64,000 bases of DNA from Alitta virens. Lineage: Eukaryota; Annelida; Polychaeta; Phyllodocida; Nereididae. This document shows, piece after piece, positions 7,871-17,599 of the stretch (its first letter is position 1; each line of letters opens with the position of its first letter). The notes beneath the pieces are model-generated. The model worked only from the letters and a program-made list of their open reading frames with translations. It searched no databases and was not told the origin of the DNA. The DNA is taken from NCBI GenBank assembly GCA_932294295.1, contig OW028580.1:12491374-12555373 (forward strand), read 5' to 3'. Made by a program: the position numbers and the translations under genes.

Positions 7871-10800
7871 CTAATAACCATATGGTAGAGTGTCGTAACT
7901 GTCTAGTAATACCCTTTTGGTATATACTAATCTTACAGTCTTGTAAGCTGCCTTGTTAAAGACTCTACCATGTACTTTATCTCTAACAAACATATTGTAG
8001 GTAGGTAGTCTGATGACCTGCCCCCTGGTTACGACCTGTTGGATGTTGTCAAAAGTGACGAGCTGACGGTTGACAGGGTTCATGACAATACCCTTGAATT
8101 TGACTATTTCAGTGTTGTCGTTAAGTCTGTAACTGTAGGACTTCGGTCCTGAAGAAATGAATGCTGTTATGTATGCCCCTGACGGTAACTCGTCGGTCAG
8201 CTGACCCAGAAAATCTCCTAAGGGGGGCATATCTTGACCTTCAAGGGATGTGAAGATGACAGAGTCTGTGTCCATGTAGAGAACCCTTCGTTCCAGCTGT
8301 TCTATGAGACTGTAGAGTTTTAGCCTTGCCCAACATGTTGTAAATGACGCGACGACATCATTAGTCTTGATATTGTCAGGTTCAAAAGTTTCTCTACTTC
8401 TTGTTTCTACCAGCAGGCAGTCTTCGTTGACCATGTAGATCATCAAGATTTCGGTCGATGTGTCATTGGCTAGTTGTTTGAATTTGGAGGGGTCAAAGAT
8501 GTACCGACTTTTGGACTGGTTCGGCTTCTCTCCAAATTTCCCCCAAAAACTGTTAAGTGCCAGCTTGGCTACAGTTCTTAGACCTTGGTTATGGCAGATG
8601 TTTTCCTGCCTCAGCATAATCCCCTCTGCTTCTTGGTAGTTTTGGATGTAGGTCTTGCGATCTTCTAGATCTTTGACCCATCCAGGGTATCCTGAAGACT
8701 CTTGCTTAATTCTGAGGAATGTATCAACATACTCCCTGAACAAGGTGTCTGAAGATTTTTCCCAGTGATAAACCTCATAAATCTTGATGACGGTGTAGCC
8801 TTTCTCTACTGCCTTCAGGATTTCAGGAGTGCAGTAGGTTCCAATAAGGGATCTCTGTTCAATGCTGCATTGACATGGTAACTGGCTGTGTCCGTCAGCG
8901 CATGTTCTGCATAGGGGGAATTTGAGTCGTCCTCCTGATCGGTATGGTAGAACGGGGTGATAGAGGCCTCTTGGAGGTAATATTTTAATTTTGGCTATGC
9001 CAAAGTAGGACTCCATTGTGTAGTCAAAATCCTTGGTTAAAATGCGAGGGTGGCCTACTGGGAGAGCGTTATATTTGTTTACCGAGGGATAGAGACTTGT
9101 GTAATCGTAGTAATGGATCTTCTCCCCCTTTTCTGCCTGGTAATGGAGACGTACTGATGATGTCCGTCCTCCGAAGAACGAGTCTCGGATGTTGAGTCTT
9201 GGGGGGATATCGAGCGATGAGATGAAATCCTTCATCTCCCGAGTGTCTTTGACTTGCATGTCAAATTGACATTCCCATACAGTGATGACTGTCGAGTTTT
9301 TGGTCTTTAGAAAGGTCTCTCGTTGCAAGGTCTTCTGGTAGATCTCTTCCATTGTCTGATTATTGTAATTGTCTTTGATAGATCTATCGGGGAAGCAGGA
9401 TGGGCATCCATGCCATCTACAGCCATAAAACTCGTAGAGTACCCCGTTACCGTCCGCTCCGTCTACTCTGTATTGACCTACTGAAAGCTCGCCTATATTG
9501 CGAGCATGCTGTATGAATATCTTGTTGCTATAACTTAGATATTCAAGCCATTGAATAGCCTTGTAACTATGACCGTACCGGGCTACGTAACCTTGAGGTG
9601 GAATGTGAGCAATGTCTGAGTTTAGGAAGGTTTTCTCTTTAATCTTGTCGTCTGGATATGGCTGATCCTTGCTGTAATATTGTCCTCCTACCCTTGTGAC
9701 TTCGACGGTGGTATTGTTTTCAAGGGTTACCTGGTAACGTTCCTTGAGAAAGTTTTGTCTGAATATCTGCATGCATGTGGAGGCTATGGTGACCTGAGAG
9801 AATGGATCGACCTCCATGGCTCCTGTCTCAGTTTCTATGCTAGTTATGTCCTTGATGAGTTGACGGAATTTCATGCATGCTTCCCTAAGAATCTTGACAT
9901 CAGTCCTACAGTACTCTTCCATGTCTTTGTGCATGTCATAAGGTCCTTGTATACTTTTGTACCATTGTAGATCAATGTCTTTACCATAGAGCTCTACAGG
10001 AGGGTAATGCGGGAAATATCTCTGATGAAAGTGTTGTCTTGTATTGAACATGTGAGGAAAATCGCCCTTCTTTAATGATGATGAGAGTCCTAGTGTCTTG
10101 GGTAGTTTTTTGAGAGCCATTGGTAGGAAGTTGAGCGAATCTATGAATCTGATGTTGGTTTGGGGTACATGCATGTACATTATTTTTGTCCCGACTTTAG
10201 TGAGAGAAGGCTGAATCCCATTCTGAAGTAGGTAACCTTGCAGGAAGAGGAAGTCGTATCCTTTCCCGTTGTGAGCAATGCATGTGTAGCCCTTGTGTTT
10301 GTCATTGATTAACCATTTGCCGAAATCTTGAACAGTGTTGTCTCCTTTAAAAATTACTTCCTTCCGGTAACAATCTTGACATGCTTGTTTATTGTCATGG
10401 GAGAGACATCTGATACCGCATTGAGGGCAGTGTGTCTGATCGTCGTCGCATTCATCGCAGATAGATTGAGCTACGACGAAGTTGGGTATGTGTTGTTGAA
10501 GACCGCAGTACCATTTGTCGCAGTTTCTGCATCTTCTACATGGTGAACAGATGTAGCCGTCTGTACATGTAGTACAGTCGTTCTTCTTTGACCGTTGATG
10601 GTAACCTTTCTGACATTGGAATATTTCGTCCTGTGTAGATTCGAAATCGAAGTAAATGAATTTTCCTGTACCGACTTTTGGCGAAGCTGCTCTCATGTAA
10701 CAAAGATGTTCTCCTGTAAAGTAGCCTTGACAGAGCCGACATTGCCAATCTCCGCAGACATGGTCCTCTTTGGATCTTTTCAGTGTATCAAGCAGTTTAT

Positions 10801-12403
10801 TACATCCTGTGCAAAAGTAGTATCGTTGACATTTGGACGGTTTTTCTTCTCCTCTGAGAGATCCAGTCTTGTAAATCTCTGTCTGTCGATGGTTTGAAAA
10901 ACAGTCTGAACTGCGACATGTTCTATTGCAGTCTGGACATTTGACGGCTTGCTCCCATGCACAATCTTTTCTCAGACAGACCATACATTTATTTTTACAG
11001 AAGTGTATTGTATTTTTGTTGTGATATTTGAGACATTCTGTACAGATCTCTTTATTTGAGAAGAGGCCTGATAGTGAAGTTATGCTGTGGAAATGTTCTC
11101 CGTCTTTGTAAAGAAATATCTTGTCCTCTCTAGACTTGGAACCTGCATAGATTATCTCGTGACATGTATCTTTGTCTATGACGATGATCTGTATGTTGAG
11201 ATGGTCTTCGATCTTGCAGAATTCTCTTATTTCAAGTTGCCTATCTGAGGGGAGGTTTACTTCTTTAAGAAGTCGAAGTGCTCTCCCCAACTGGGAATTT
11301 GGACCTTTTCTGTGTGCTGTTGAGGCTCGACGGAGATGTATGTAGGTGGCGTCCTGTCTCAGTCTGGCTATGCAGACAGTTATTGCTCGTGTAGCGCAAG
11401 TGTAGTCGTCGGGTATTTCAGGGATGTATACCATACATTTTTTCCTGATGATGGAATTGTTCTTGTCTTTGATGTCGGTGTTAGTGATGGTCAACGGCCG
11501 ATTTGCTTTCTTGGTCTGGATAGACAGCTGAGTAGTAGTTGAGCATATGTGGGTATCTTTGTATAAAGAGAAACATTTTTTGCATATTTTATATGATTTT
11601 AATAAACCTTGGATGTTGGTGACTGAGTGGGTACCTTGATCATTCTGATAGAGGTAAATTGTGGTCTCCTTGGGTACTCCTCCATATAAAATATTGTTGC
11701 CTTGGTCTATGAGGATGATCTGTAAATCGAGATGCTCCTCAAATCTTGGAAGATCTTCAATCGTGACTTTGTGATCTGGTGGTAGATGAAGCTTCCTTAA
11801 CATTGATAATGCCCGACCTCTCGGTGATTTAGGGCCTCCTCTGTGAGACCTGCTAGTTCTACTGATCTCTCTTGCTCGAGGGTCGTTTTTAACTCTGGCT
11901 GCTGCAACAACTATGGCTCTGGCAAACTGTGTAGTGTCGTTGGGTAGAAGGGGTATTGTTATGTAAGATCTACCACCCCCTCTGTCATGATGAAGAGTCC
12001 CTACTTCTACCTGAAATGAGCTGTCTACGCTCATGTTCTGGTCTGATTGCAGGACTTTTTCCAATCTGTCCATGATAGTCTTTGCTGTGATGAGGTTTTG
12101 AGGTCTCATGTGAATGACAATGTCTTGCTTGAGATCATTATGCTGAATAATTACCCTGGCTCTGTCTTCAGGGTCGTTGTGTTGAGCTGCTCTGTCAATA
12201 ACCTCTTGAAACATATCCTCAAGTTCTTGATGTATGTCAAGTAATCTGTGACCAACATAAGCTTGGTTAAATGTAGCTCTGAAGTTTCTTTCTTCATACC
12301 CGAATCTCCTAGCAACTCTGTGTTGAGTTTGGGTGATCTGGTAGGGTAAAAGTCTTGGAATCTTTGCTAGGGGTGGAGGGGGTGACAAGCTCCTCTTAGC
12401 CAT
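7871..12403 (-). CDS. Protein-primed DNA polymerase B of Polinton, 1510 aa
   Basis: A full-length Polinton PolB, which replicates linear DNA from a terminal protein. The exonuclease motifs are YFDFEST (584-590), AHNGKGYDFLF (710-720) and YCRTDVKIL (831-839); polymerase motifs are YYDYTSLYPS (1098-1107), KLALNSFWGKFG (1280-1291), YMDTDS (1376-1381) and GPKSYSY (1419-1425). A cysteine-rich zinc-binding insert (about 597-678) separates Exo I from Exo II, and EFYGCRWHGC (991-1000) precedes the palm, both usual in invertebrate Polintons. The N-terminus holds two tandem copies of a cysteine-protease/OTU-like module (about 155-287 and 328-460). The frame is uninterrupted, with a TATATAAGG box at 12437-12445. 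Confidence 0.96.
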   Translation of the reverse strand: MAKRSLSPPPPLAKIPRLLPYQITQTQHRVARRFGYEERNFRATFNQAYVGHRLLDIHQELEDMFQEVIDRAAQHNDPEDRARVIIQHNDLKQDIVIHMRPQNLITAKTIMDRLEKVLQSDQNMSVDSSFQVEVGTLHHDRGGGRSYITIPLLPNDTTQFARAIVVAAARVKNDPRAREISRTSRSHRGGPKSPRGRALSMLRKLHLPPDHKVTIEDLPRFEEHLDLQIILIDQGNNILYGGVPKETTIYLYQNDQGTHSVTNIQGLLKSYKICKKCFSLYKDTHICSTTTQLSIQTKKANRPLTITNTDIKDKNNSIIRKKCMVYIPEIPDDYTCATRAITVCIARLRQDATYIHLRRASTAHRKGPNSQLGRALRLLKEVNLPSDRQLEIREFCKIEDHLNIQIIVIDKDTCHEIIYAGSKSREDKIFLYKDGEHFHSITSLSGLFSNKEICTECLKYHNKNTIHFCKNKCMVCLRKDCAWEQAVKCPDCNRTCRSSDCFSNHRQTEIYKTGSLRGEEKPSKCQRYYFCTGCNKLLDTLKRSKEDHVCGDWQCRLCQGYFTGEHLCYMRAASPKVGTGKFIYFDFESTQDEIFQCQKGYHQRSKKNDCTTCTDGYICSPCRRCRNCDKWYCGLQQHIPNFVVAQSICDECDDDQTHCPQCGIRCLSHDNKQACQDCYRKEVIFKGDNTVQDFGKWLINDKHKGYTCIAHNGKGYDFLFLQGYLLQNGIQPSLTKVGTKIMYMHVPQTNIRFIDSLNFLPMALKKLPKTLGLSSSLKKGDFPHMFNTRQHFHQRYFPHYPPVELYGKDIDLQWYKSIQGPYDMHKDMEEYCRTDVKILREACMKFRQLIKDITSIETETGAMEVDPFSQVTIASTCMQIFRQNFLKERYQVTLENNTTVEVTRVGGQYYSKDQPYPDDKIKEKTFLNSDIAHIPPQGYVARYGHSYKAIQWLEYLSYSNKIFIQHARNIGELSVGQYRVDGADGNGVLYEFYGCRWHGCPSCFPDRSIKDNYNNQTMEEIYQKTLQRETFLKTKNSTVITVWECQFDMQVKDTREMKDFISSLDIPPRLNIRDSFFGGRTSSVRLHYQAEKGEKIHYYDYTSLYPSVNKYNALPVGHPRILTKDFDYTMESYFGIAKIKILPPRGLYHPVLPYRSGGRLKFPLCRTCADGHSQLPCQCSIEQRSLIGTYCTPEILKAVEKGYTVIKIYEVYHWEKSSDTLFREYVDTFLRIKQESSGYPGWVKDLEDRKTYIQNYQEAEGIMLRQENICHNQGLRTVAKLALNSFWGKFGEKPNQSKSRYIFDPSKFKQLANDTSTEILMIYMVNEDCLLVETRSRETFEPDNIKTNDVVASFTTCWARLKLYSLIEQLERRVLYMDTDSVIFTSLEGQDMPPLGDFLGQLTDELPSGAYITAFISSGPKSYSYRLNDNTEIVKFKGIVMNPVNRQLVTFDNIQQVVTRGQVIRLPTYNMFVRDKVHGRVFNKAAYKTVRLVYTKRVLLDSYDTLPYGY

Positions 12404-12436
12404 GATGACTGTATGATAGCTGAAGATTGTGACTTC

Positions 12437-12445
12437 CTTATATAC
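12437..12445 (-). promoter_or_regulatory. TATA box of PolB
   Basis: Minus-strand TATATAAGG lies about 35 bases before the ATG at 12403. Confidence 0.5.
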
Positions 12446-12639
12446 TAGTTATTATGTAATAACAGTATTTTTAGATCTATATAAAAGATATTTCCTCCTG
12501 GCCTGGAGACAGTGACATATGATGTGATCATAAACCTGTCATGGTCTTTCATGTGTGTGTGTATTGAAGCGTAACCCTCTCTACTTCAATAGAAATAAAT
12601 AACTCAATATATACCCCTCTGGCATTTTTATACTTTTGT

Positions 12640-12850
12640 AAAATTAAATTTTTGTTCTTTTTATGACAATGTGTTTGTGACTTGAGGGCATGCGCTGATG
12701 CGGAACTACATCCTTTGTGTAATTATGAGTCATCCAAAAATGCAGACTATAAAATTAAATTTTTGTTCTTTTTATGACAATGGTGTTTGTGACTTGAGGG
12801 CGTGCACTGATGCGAAACTACATCCTTTGTGTAATTATGAGTCATCCAGT
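12640..12850. repeat. Two tandem copies of a 111-bp unit
   Basis: Copy 1 starts at 12640 and copy 2 at 12751, both beginning AAAATTAAATTTTTGTTC and ending near GAGTCATCCA. They differ by a few substitutions and a one-base indel. They lie just outside PolB and may mark the element's terminal region, but no matching inverted copy was seen on the left. Confidence 0.8.
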
Positions 12851-12894
12851 GAATCTGGTTTGCACTGGTATTGCCAAAAAAATAAATAGTTAAC

Positions 12895-13575
12895 AATGCT
12901 ATGTAATGAATATAATTAGCTCATGAATATTAATATCTCCTGAATATTAATTAGCCACCCCCTCATTTGTCACTAACAAATTTATAGTGAAAATAATTAT
13001 GGTCACTAATGATGTTAGCATTAAAGAAAATAATTATGTTATGCAACAATTTAAATTATCACCAAAGAAAATATTATGATCACTAACTATGTTATGCAAC
13101 AATTTAAATTATCACTAAAGAAAATAATTATGATCACTAACTATGTTATGTAATTATGAATATTAATTAGCTCATGAATACTAATTAGCTCATGAATACT
13201 AATTAGCTCATGAATACTAATTAGTGATGAATATTAATATATCATGAATATTAATTAGCCACACCCCTTTGTCACTAACAAATTCATAGTGAGAATAATT
13301 ATGTCACTAATGATGTTATGTAACAATTTTAGTTAGCACTAGAGAAAATAATTATGATCACTAACGATGTTATGCAACAATTTTAATTATCACAAAAGAA
13401 AATGTTTTCAATCATTAACGAGTTATGTAACAAGTTAATTATAATGATGTTATGTAATTATGAATATTAATTAGCTCATGAATACTAATTAGCTCATGAA
13501 TACTAATTAGCTCATGAATACTAATTATGAATACTAATTAGCTCATGAATACTAATTATGAATACTAATTAGCCA
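12895..13575. repeat. AT-rich satellite with 18-bp CTCATGAATACTAATTAG units
   Basis: Clusters of the 18-base unit at about 13155-13225 and 13470-13575 alternate with longer repeated blocks of the form AGAAAATAATTATGATCACTAAC...TTATGCAACAATTT (near 13030, 13110 and 13335). No coding potential is seen. Confidence 0.8.
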
Positions 13576-16500
13576 CGCCCCCTTTGGCCACGCCCCTTTT
13601 TGGGCACTGAAAGTGAGTGTCCTACCCCACTATATACAGTAGTGACCCTGGTGGTAAGATGCCCTGGCCAGGCAGAAGCCCACTTGACTCTCTCTAGAGG
13701 CTCTTATAATATCACATGCCTCAGAGCTTGCACAATCGCCGGAAAAGGCTGGTCAATAACCTGCATTGCCAAAATGTACTTGTCCCAGCATTACATAATG
13801 CCCCAGGTAGCCGTCACCACACACTTTAATTTTGCAGCCATTATTAGTATGAGGTCGATTAAACTCGCCTTGCCTGAACTGGATTTGGGAAAGCCCCTCG
13901 CTGAGATGGAGGTCAACGTAGGCGCCTTGTTGTCTCCATCTCCGGTAGCCCGTCTGTTGACTAAACGATGGACCTTTCCCTTTTCCACGCTGACCCTGGT
14001 AAACTTTGCATTTGTATTATTCGTGTTGGCAGTGATAGGACTAGCCTGTCTAAGGTAGAGGCACCATCCACTATCCTCTACTGTGAACATCCCTCTTTAC
14101 TCTTGATTTCTATCTATACCCTTTCTGTCAGTACCTCACAATGTCCACATCTACATATGCACCTGTCCGCCGCAGTCATCATTATTCACAGCCGGAGCTG
14201 TTATTGGCTGGATTATTTGTATATTGCCAAGTTATTTTTATACTCTTGGAATTATTGAAAATGTGTATTGAACTTTGCTCTGGGCTTGTCTGCCCCACCT
14301 GATGGCTAGAATCAGCAGCAGACTCCCCAGAGCGCATGTATTGTCAAAATTGTATTGTATTCTACGCTTTTGGGAGAAGGCTTGCCCTATGTGCAAATGG
14401 TAAATGTGCAGGCGTCCCCATGTCAACATGTCTTATGTAAGTCCAAGGGGATCTTCAGACGCCAGGAGAGGTCTTGATATATCTCCTGCCTCATTTTATC
14501 AGTGGTCCGCACTTAGCGTGCAGACCACATTCAAGTCATGAGTGCTGAGTTTTAAAACCCATGCATACCTACAAGATGACCAGCAGGATAGATGACCAGC
14601 AGGATCTACCTTTATGTGTAGATAGTGGTGTTGTTAGAAGGGCTCATTTGTCAGAACAGTGACTCTCAGGTTGCACATCCGTGCAGCCTTTTGGACTCAT
14701 TTACAGATTAAGAGTGATGCCCAATCAGCGATGATTCCAATGACAATTCAAGGAGAAATCGTGCGACATCAGTCATGAAGCCCAAGACATTTCCAATTTA
14801 GGTTTTCCTTAAATGCACTAAAATTGTTCAATATAGTTTGTCAGAAATTTTTAAAAAAAATTCCTTGTTTGTACAAAAACCAGAAAAGTGTTGCTTTGCC
14901 CCCTGAGTGACATGCTTCCAGGCATTACTAGTTAATAATTGTTGCTTTTATATATTAGTGGCATTTCAGATCTTCTTTATGGTATTGCTGTGCGCAGTGT
15001 CATGCTGACGCGTTACTCGCTCAGGAAGGGCCGCAACATAGAGCACTCAGCAGCACGCCCCTCAGCACACCCAGTTTTAAATGTGAACTTTTACTCAAAG
15101 ACGGCCATTACTATTGTATATTTCTGGCCTAGACATATAGGGAGAGTAATGTAAAGTTCTCCCATCCACTTTGTGTGTATTTTTGCTTTGTCACTGTAGT
15201 GTAGCCACTTTACCTGGAAGCATGTCATCTCATTATTGCCTGTGCCACCACCTCTCAGTGAACCCAGTTATTAGGTATGTTGCAGCAATGCATGCATGTA
15301 CAGTTATTGTTTAAGAATTTAATATATTAAGCATAAAAGCATTCATTGTGCATTAGAAGTTTAAATTCATAATTATAAAGGTTCATGCCTTTGTTCTTAG
15401 TCAAGCATGTTGTTTAGGTTTAAAGTTGATTTGGCTATAGTAAAAAGCCCTTGGAGCTGATAGGAATTAATCTTTTAAGCCCTAGCATCATCAAAGTGTC
15501 AGCCAGCTTAACAGAGCTGCAGATTGCACTCCTTTGTTTCCACTTAAGCCTGAGTACATTGGGTGCTCTTTCGCTTATCAACTCCCTTTGTGGTATACTT
15601 AAAGTGGCACAATGTTATTAGATCATCAGTTATGCATGGAGCTTATCTCCATGTGCATTATGTGTTCTGTGATGGCTATATGGTCTGGAATGTTAAGATG
15701 CAGTGCATTTGTTGATGTTTCCCATCATTATTAAGATCAATGTGCAGTGTTATGTAAGGGGATTATCCCCAAGATAGGATTACTCACTGAGAGGCTAAAT
15801 GATTTGAATATGAATGTGATTGGATGAGTGGTGTCCTCCCCAAGTGAGGGGACTACTGTCTCTCTTGTTTTGAATTACACACAACTTGATTTGCACATAC
15901 CTTGGAAATATGTGAATTCTCTGAACTTGGATTGTTCAGATTGACTTTTGATATTTGGAGTCCAGTTTGGCTTAGACTGGCCTTGGCTAGTGCACATGAA
16001 GCTTGGAGCACAATTGAGATGCGAATGGAGCCCCAAGACTTTATAGTATGTTTGTTTTTCGTTGGTGTAATATTTCAAATTGATTTGTTATAATATTAGT
16101 TCAGTATCCTTGCATGTCTATAACACTCTGTATGTTTTGATGCTATGTTTTAAATATTCTCCATTATAATAAAGTTTCTAACGATTAATATATATTGATG
16201 TATTGCGATAAAAAACAAAAGATTCTATATTGTTTATTAGACCCCTCGCTTTGTTATACACCTAAATTAATGTGTATTTGTAAAGTTAGCGTAATAAACG
16301 ATGAAACAAAACAAAAAATATTACATGTATCATGACTATATTGTATCTGTAAATGTTTTACACCTTATTAAACTCTGTTTCATAATATAAACATGTCTCG
16401 ACTGATTTATGTTCATAATAGTATAAATAATTATACACACATGAGTTTAAGTCATTGTAGGCTACATTCTCAAAAATAAAATGAAACATTTAAAAAACGA

Positions 16501-16620
16501 TGGAGTAATATCGAATTTGTGGAATGAGATAAACTTTGCCATCAAGCTATAGCAAATGTTGAATATTGGATTTGGGGTAATGTCTTAATATGTCAATTTT
16601 ACAGACGTAAAAAAATCGAT
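13576..16620. other. No convincing gene; possible 3' end of a transcript
   Basis: A long frame at 13600-14058 opens only with a non-ATG codon and has no recognisable domain. A plus-strand AATAAA occurs near 16169 after a long stretch without ORFs, which could be a 3'UTR, but no exon could be tied to it. Confidence 0.3.
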
Positions 16621-16893
16621 ATGGTTGGTAATTTTGATGTTATTCTTGAAAACTTGAATAGCGTGATGACGGAATTAAATCCAGGATTACATCATAAAGA
16701 CATGTCATGCACCTGTTGGGAGTGGACTACTCAGCACATAATCTGGGTGTTTAAAATGGACGATTTAACGAAATCATACACTTCTAGAGACCATACACAC
16801 CACACCGGTTGTTGTTACACACAGAAAAAATATGTTATGAGAAATGGCGAAAATATTATGAGCACTTTTAAAAAGACTTTAATTTCTGTATAA
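16621..16893 (+). CDS. Hypothetical 90-aa ORF, weak
   Basis: An ATG-initiated frame with several Cys and His residues (CTCWEW, HTHHTGCC) and no known motif. An AATAAA-like string follows near 16935. It is isolated among repeats and may be chance or a transposon fragment. Confidence 0.15.
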   Translation: MVGNFDVILENLNSVMTELNPGLHHKDMSCTCWEWTTQHIIWVFKMDDLTKSYTSRDHTHHTGCCYTQKKYVMRNGENIMSTFKKTLISV

Positions 16894-16987
16894 AATCAAA
16901 TGTTACTATAACAACATATTTACGTTTCGTTAGTAATAAAAATCAATATGATATAATAAACACTCGTTTTTTGTTATTATTTACTCA

Positions 16988-17208
16988 ATTACCTAGTAAT
17001 ATATCATTTTCTGATAATTTCATTAAAACATCCAATCATCATAAATAGTGGTGCGCTATGGTTACAGCAACAGGTTCTAAATAAGTTAGAACAATTATAT
17101 TCACCATAATTGAGTAATTATTCTGTACACATCATTACTAAATTATGAATTACCTAGTAATATATCATTTCCTGATAATTCCATTAATCATCATAAATAT
17201 TGGTGTCA
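16988..17208. repeat. Direct repeat pair, about 60 bp
   Basis: The block starting ATTACCTAGTAATATATCATT occurs near 16988-17052 and again near 17149-17208 with small differences, separated by AT-rich DNA. Confidence 0.6.
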
Positions 17209-17599
17209 TATGATTACCACGACATAATCAATTTATGCAATATCAAAATTGTCTCCACGTGAAATATTTACACCAGGTATGAACATTTTGAGGAACACAT
17301 TTTGCTTCTTATGAAATATTTGTATATTGATACTCAAATGTTTCCTTTTGTAGGTCTATGCATTGTCATTTACATAGGAAGTACTGATAGTTTAGGACAT
17401 ACCAGTATATAGAAATAAATTTAAAAAAATATTAAAAAACAATTTGTTGGATGTGTGTATAAATTATCATATATTTATAATGATATTTGAAAAGTTTTCT
17501 TACTTGACTTTAATCTTTATTTTGCGTGTGTATCACTTGACCATTACACGTACAATAGAAGGCCTTGAGTGGCCAAGTCATTTTAAGCCAAATCAAGAG

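Larger units (their letters stand above)
1641..12450 (-). mobile_element. Polinton/Maverick-type virus-like DNA transposon, nearly complete
   Basis: Protein-primed PolB, rve-type integrase, a capsid-protein candidate, a packaging ATPase and several small conserved proteins are all transcribed right to left with almost no spacing. This gene set is diagnostic of Polintons (Mavericks), large self-synthesising transposons related to adintoviruses and virophages. Gene order from the right is PolB, membrane protein, integrase, minor capsid (broken), basic protein, major-capsid candidate, ATPase, two small conserved proteins, two PC4-like proteins. Limits are the outermost genes plus flanking signals. 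Terminal inverted repeats, a target-site duplication and an adenain-like protease were not found, so the true ends are uncertain. Confidence 0.9.

Noticed and set aside
8000..12300. Several plus-strand frames of 60-100 codons inside PolB
   Set aside because: Shadows of the PolB gene with no independent signals.
13600..14058. 152-codon plus-strand open frame with a hydrophobic end
   Set aside because: It opens with a non-ATG codon, has no recognisable domain, and its first ATG lies deep inside; likely chance.
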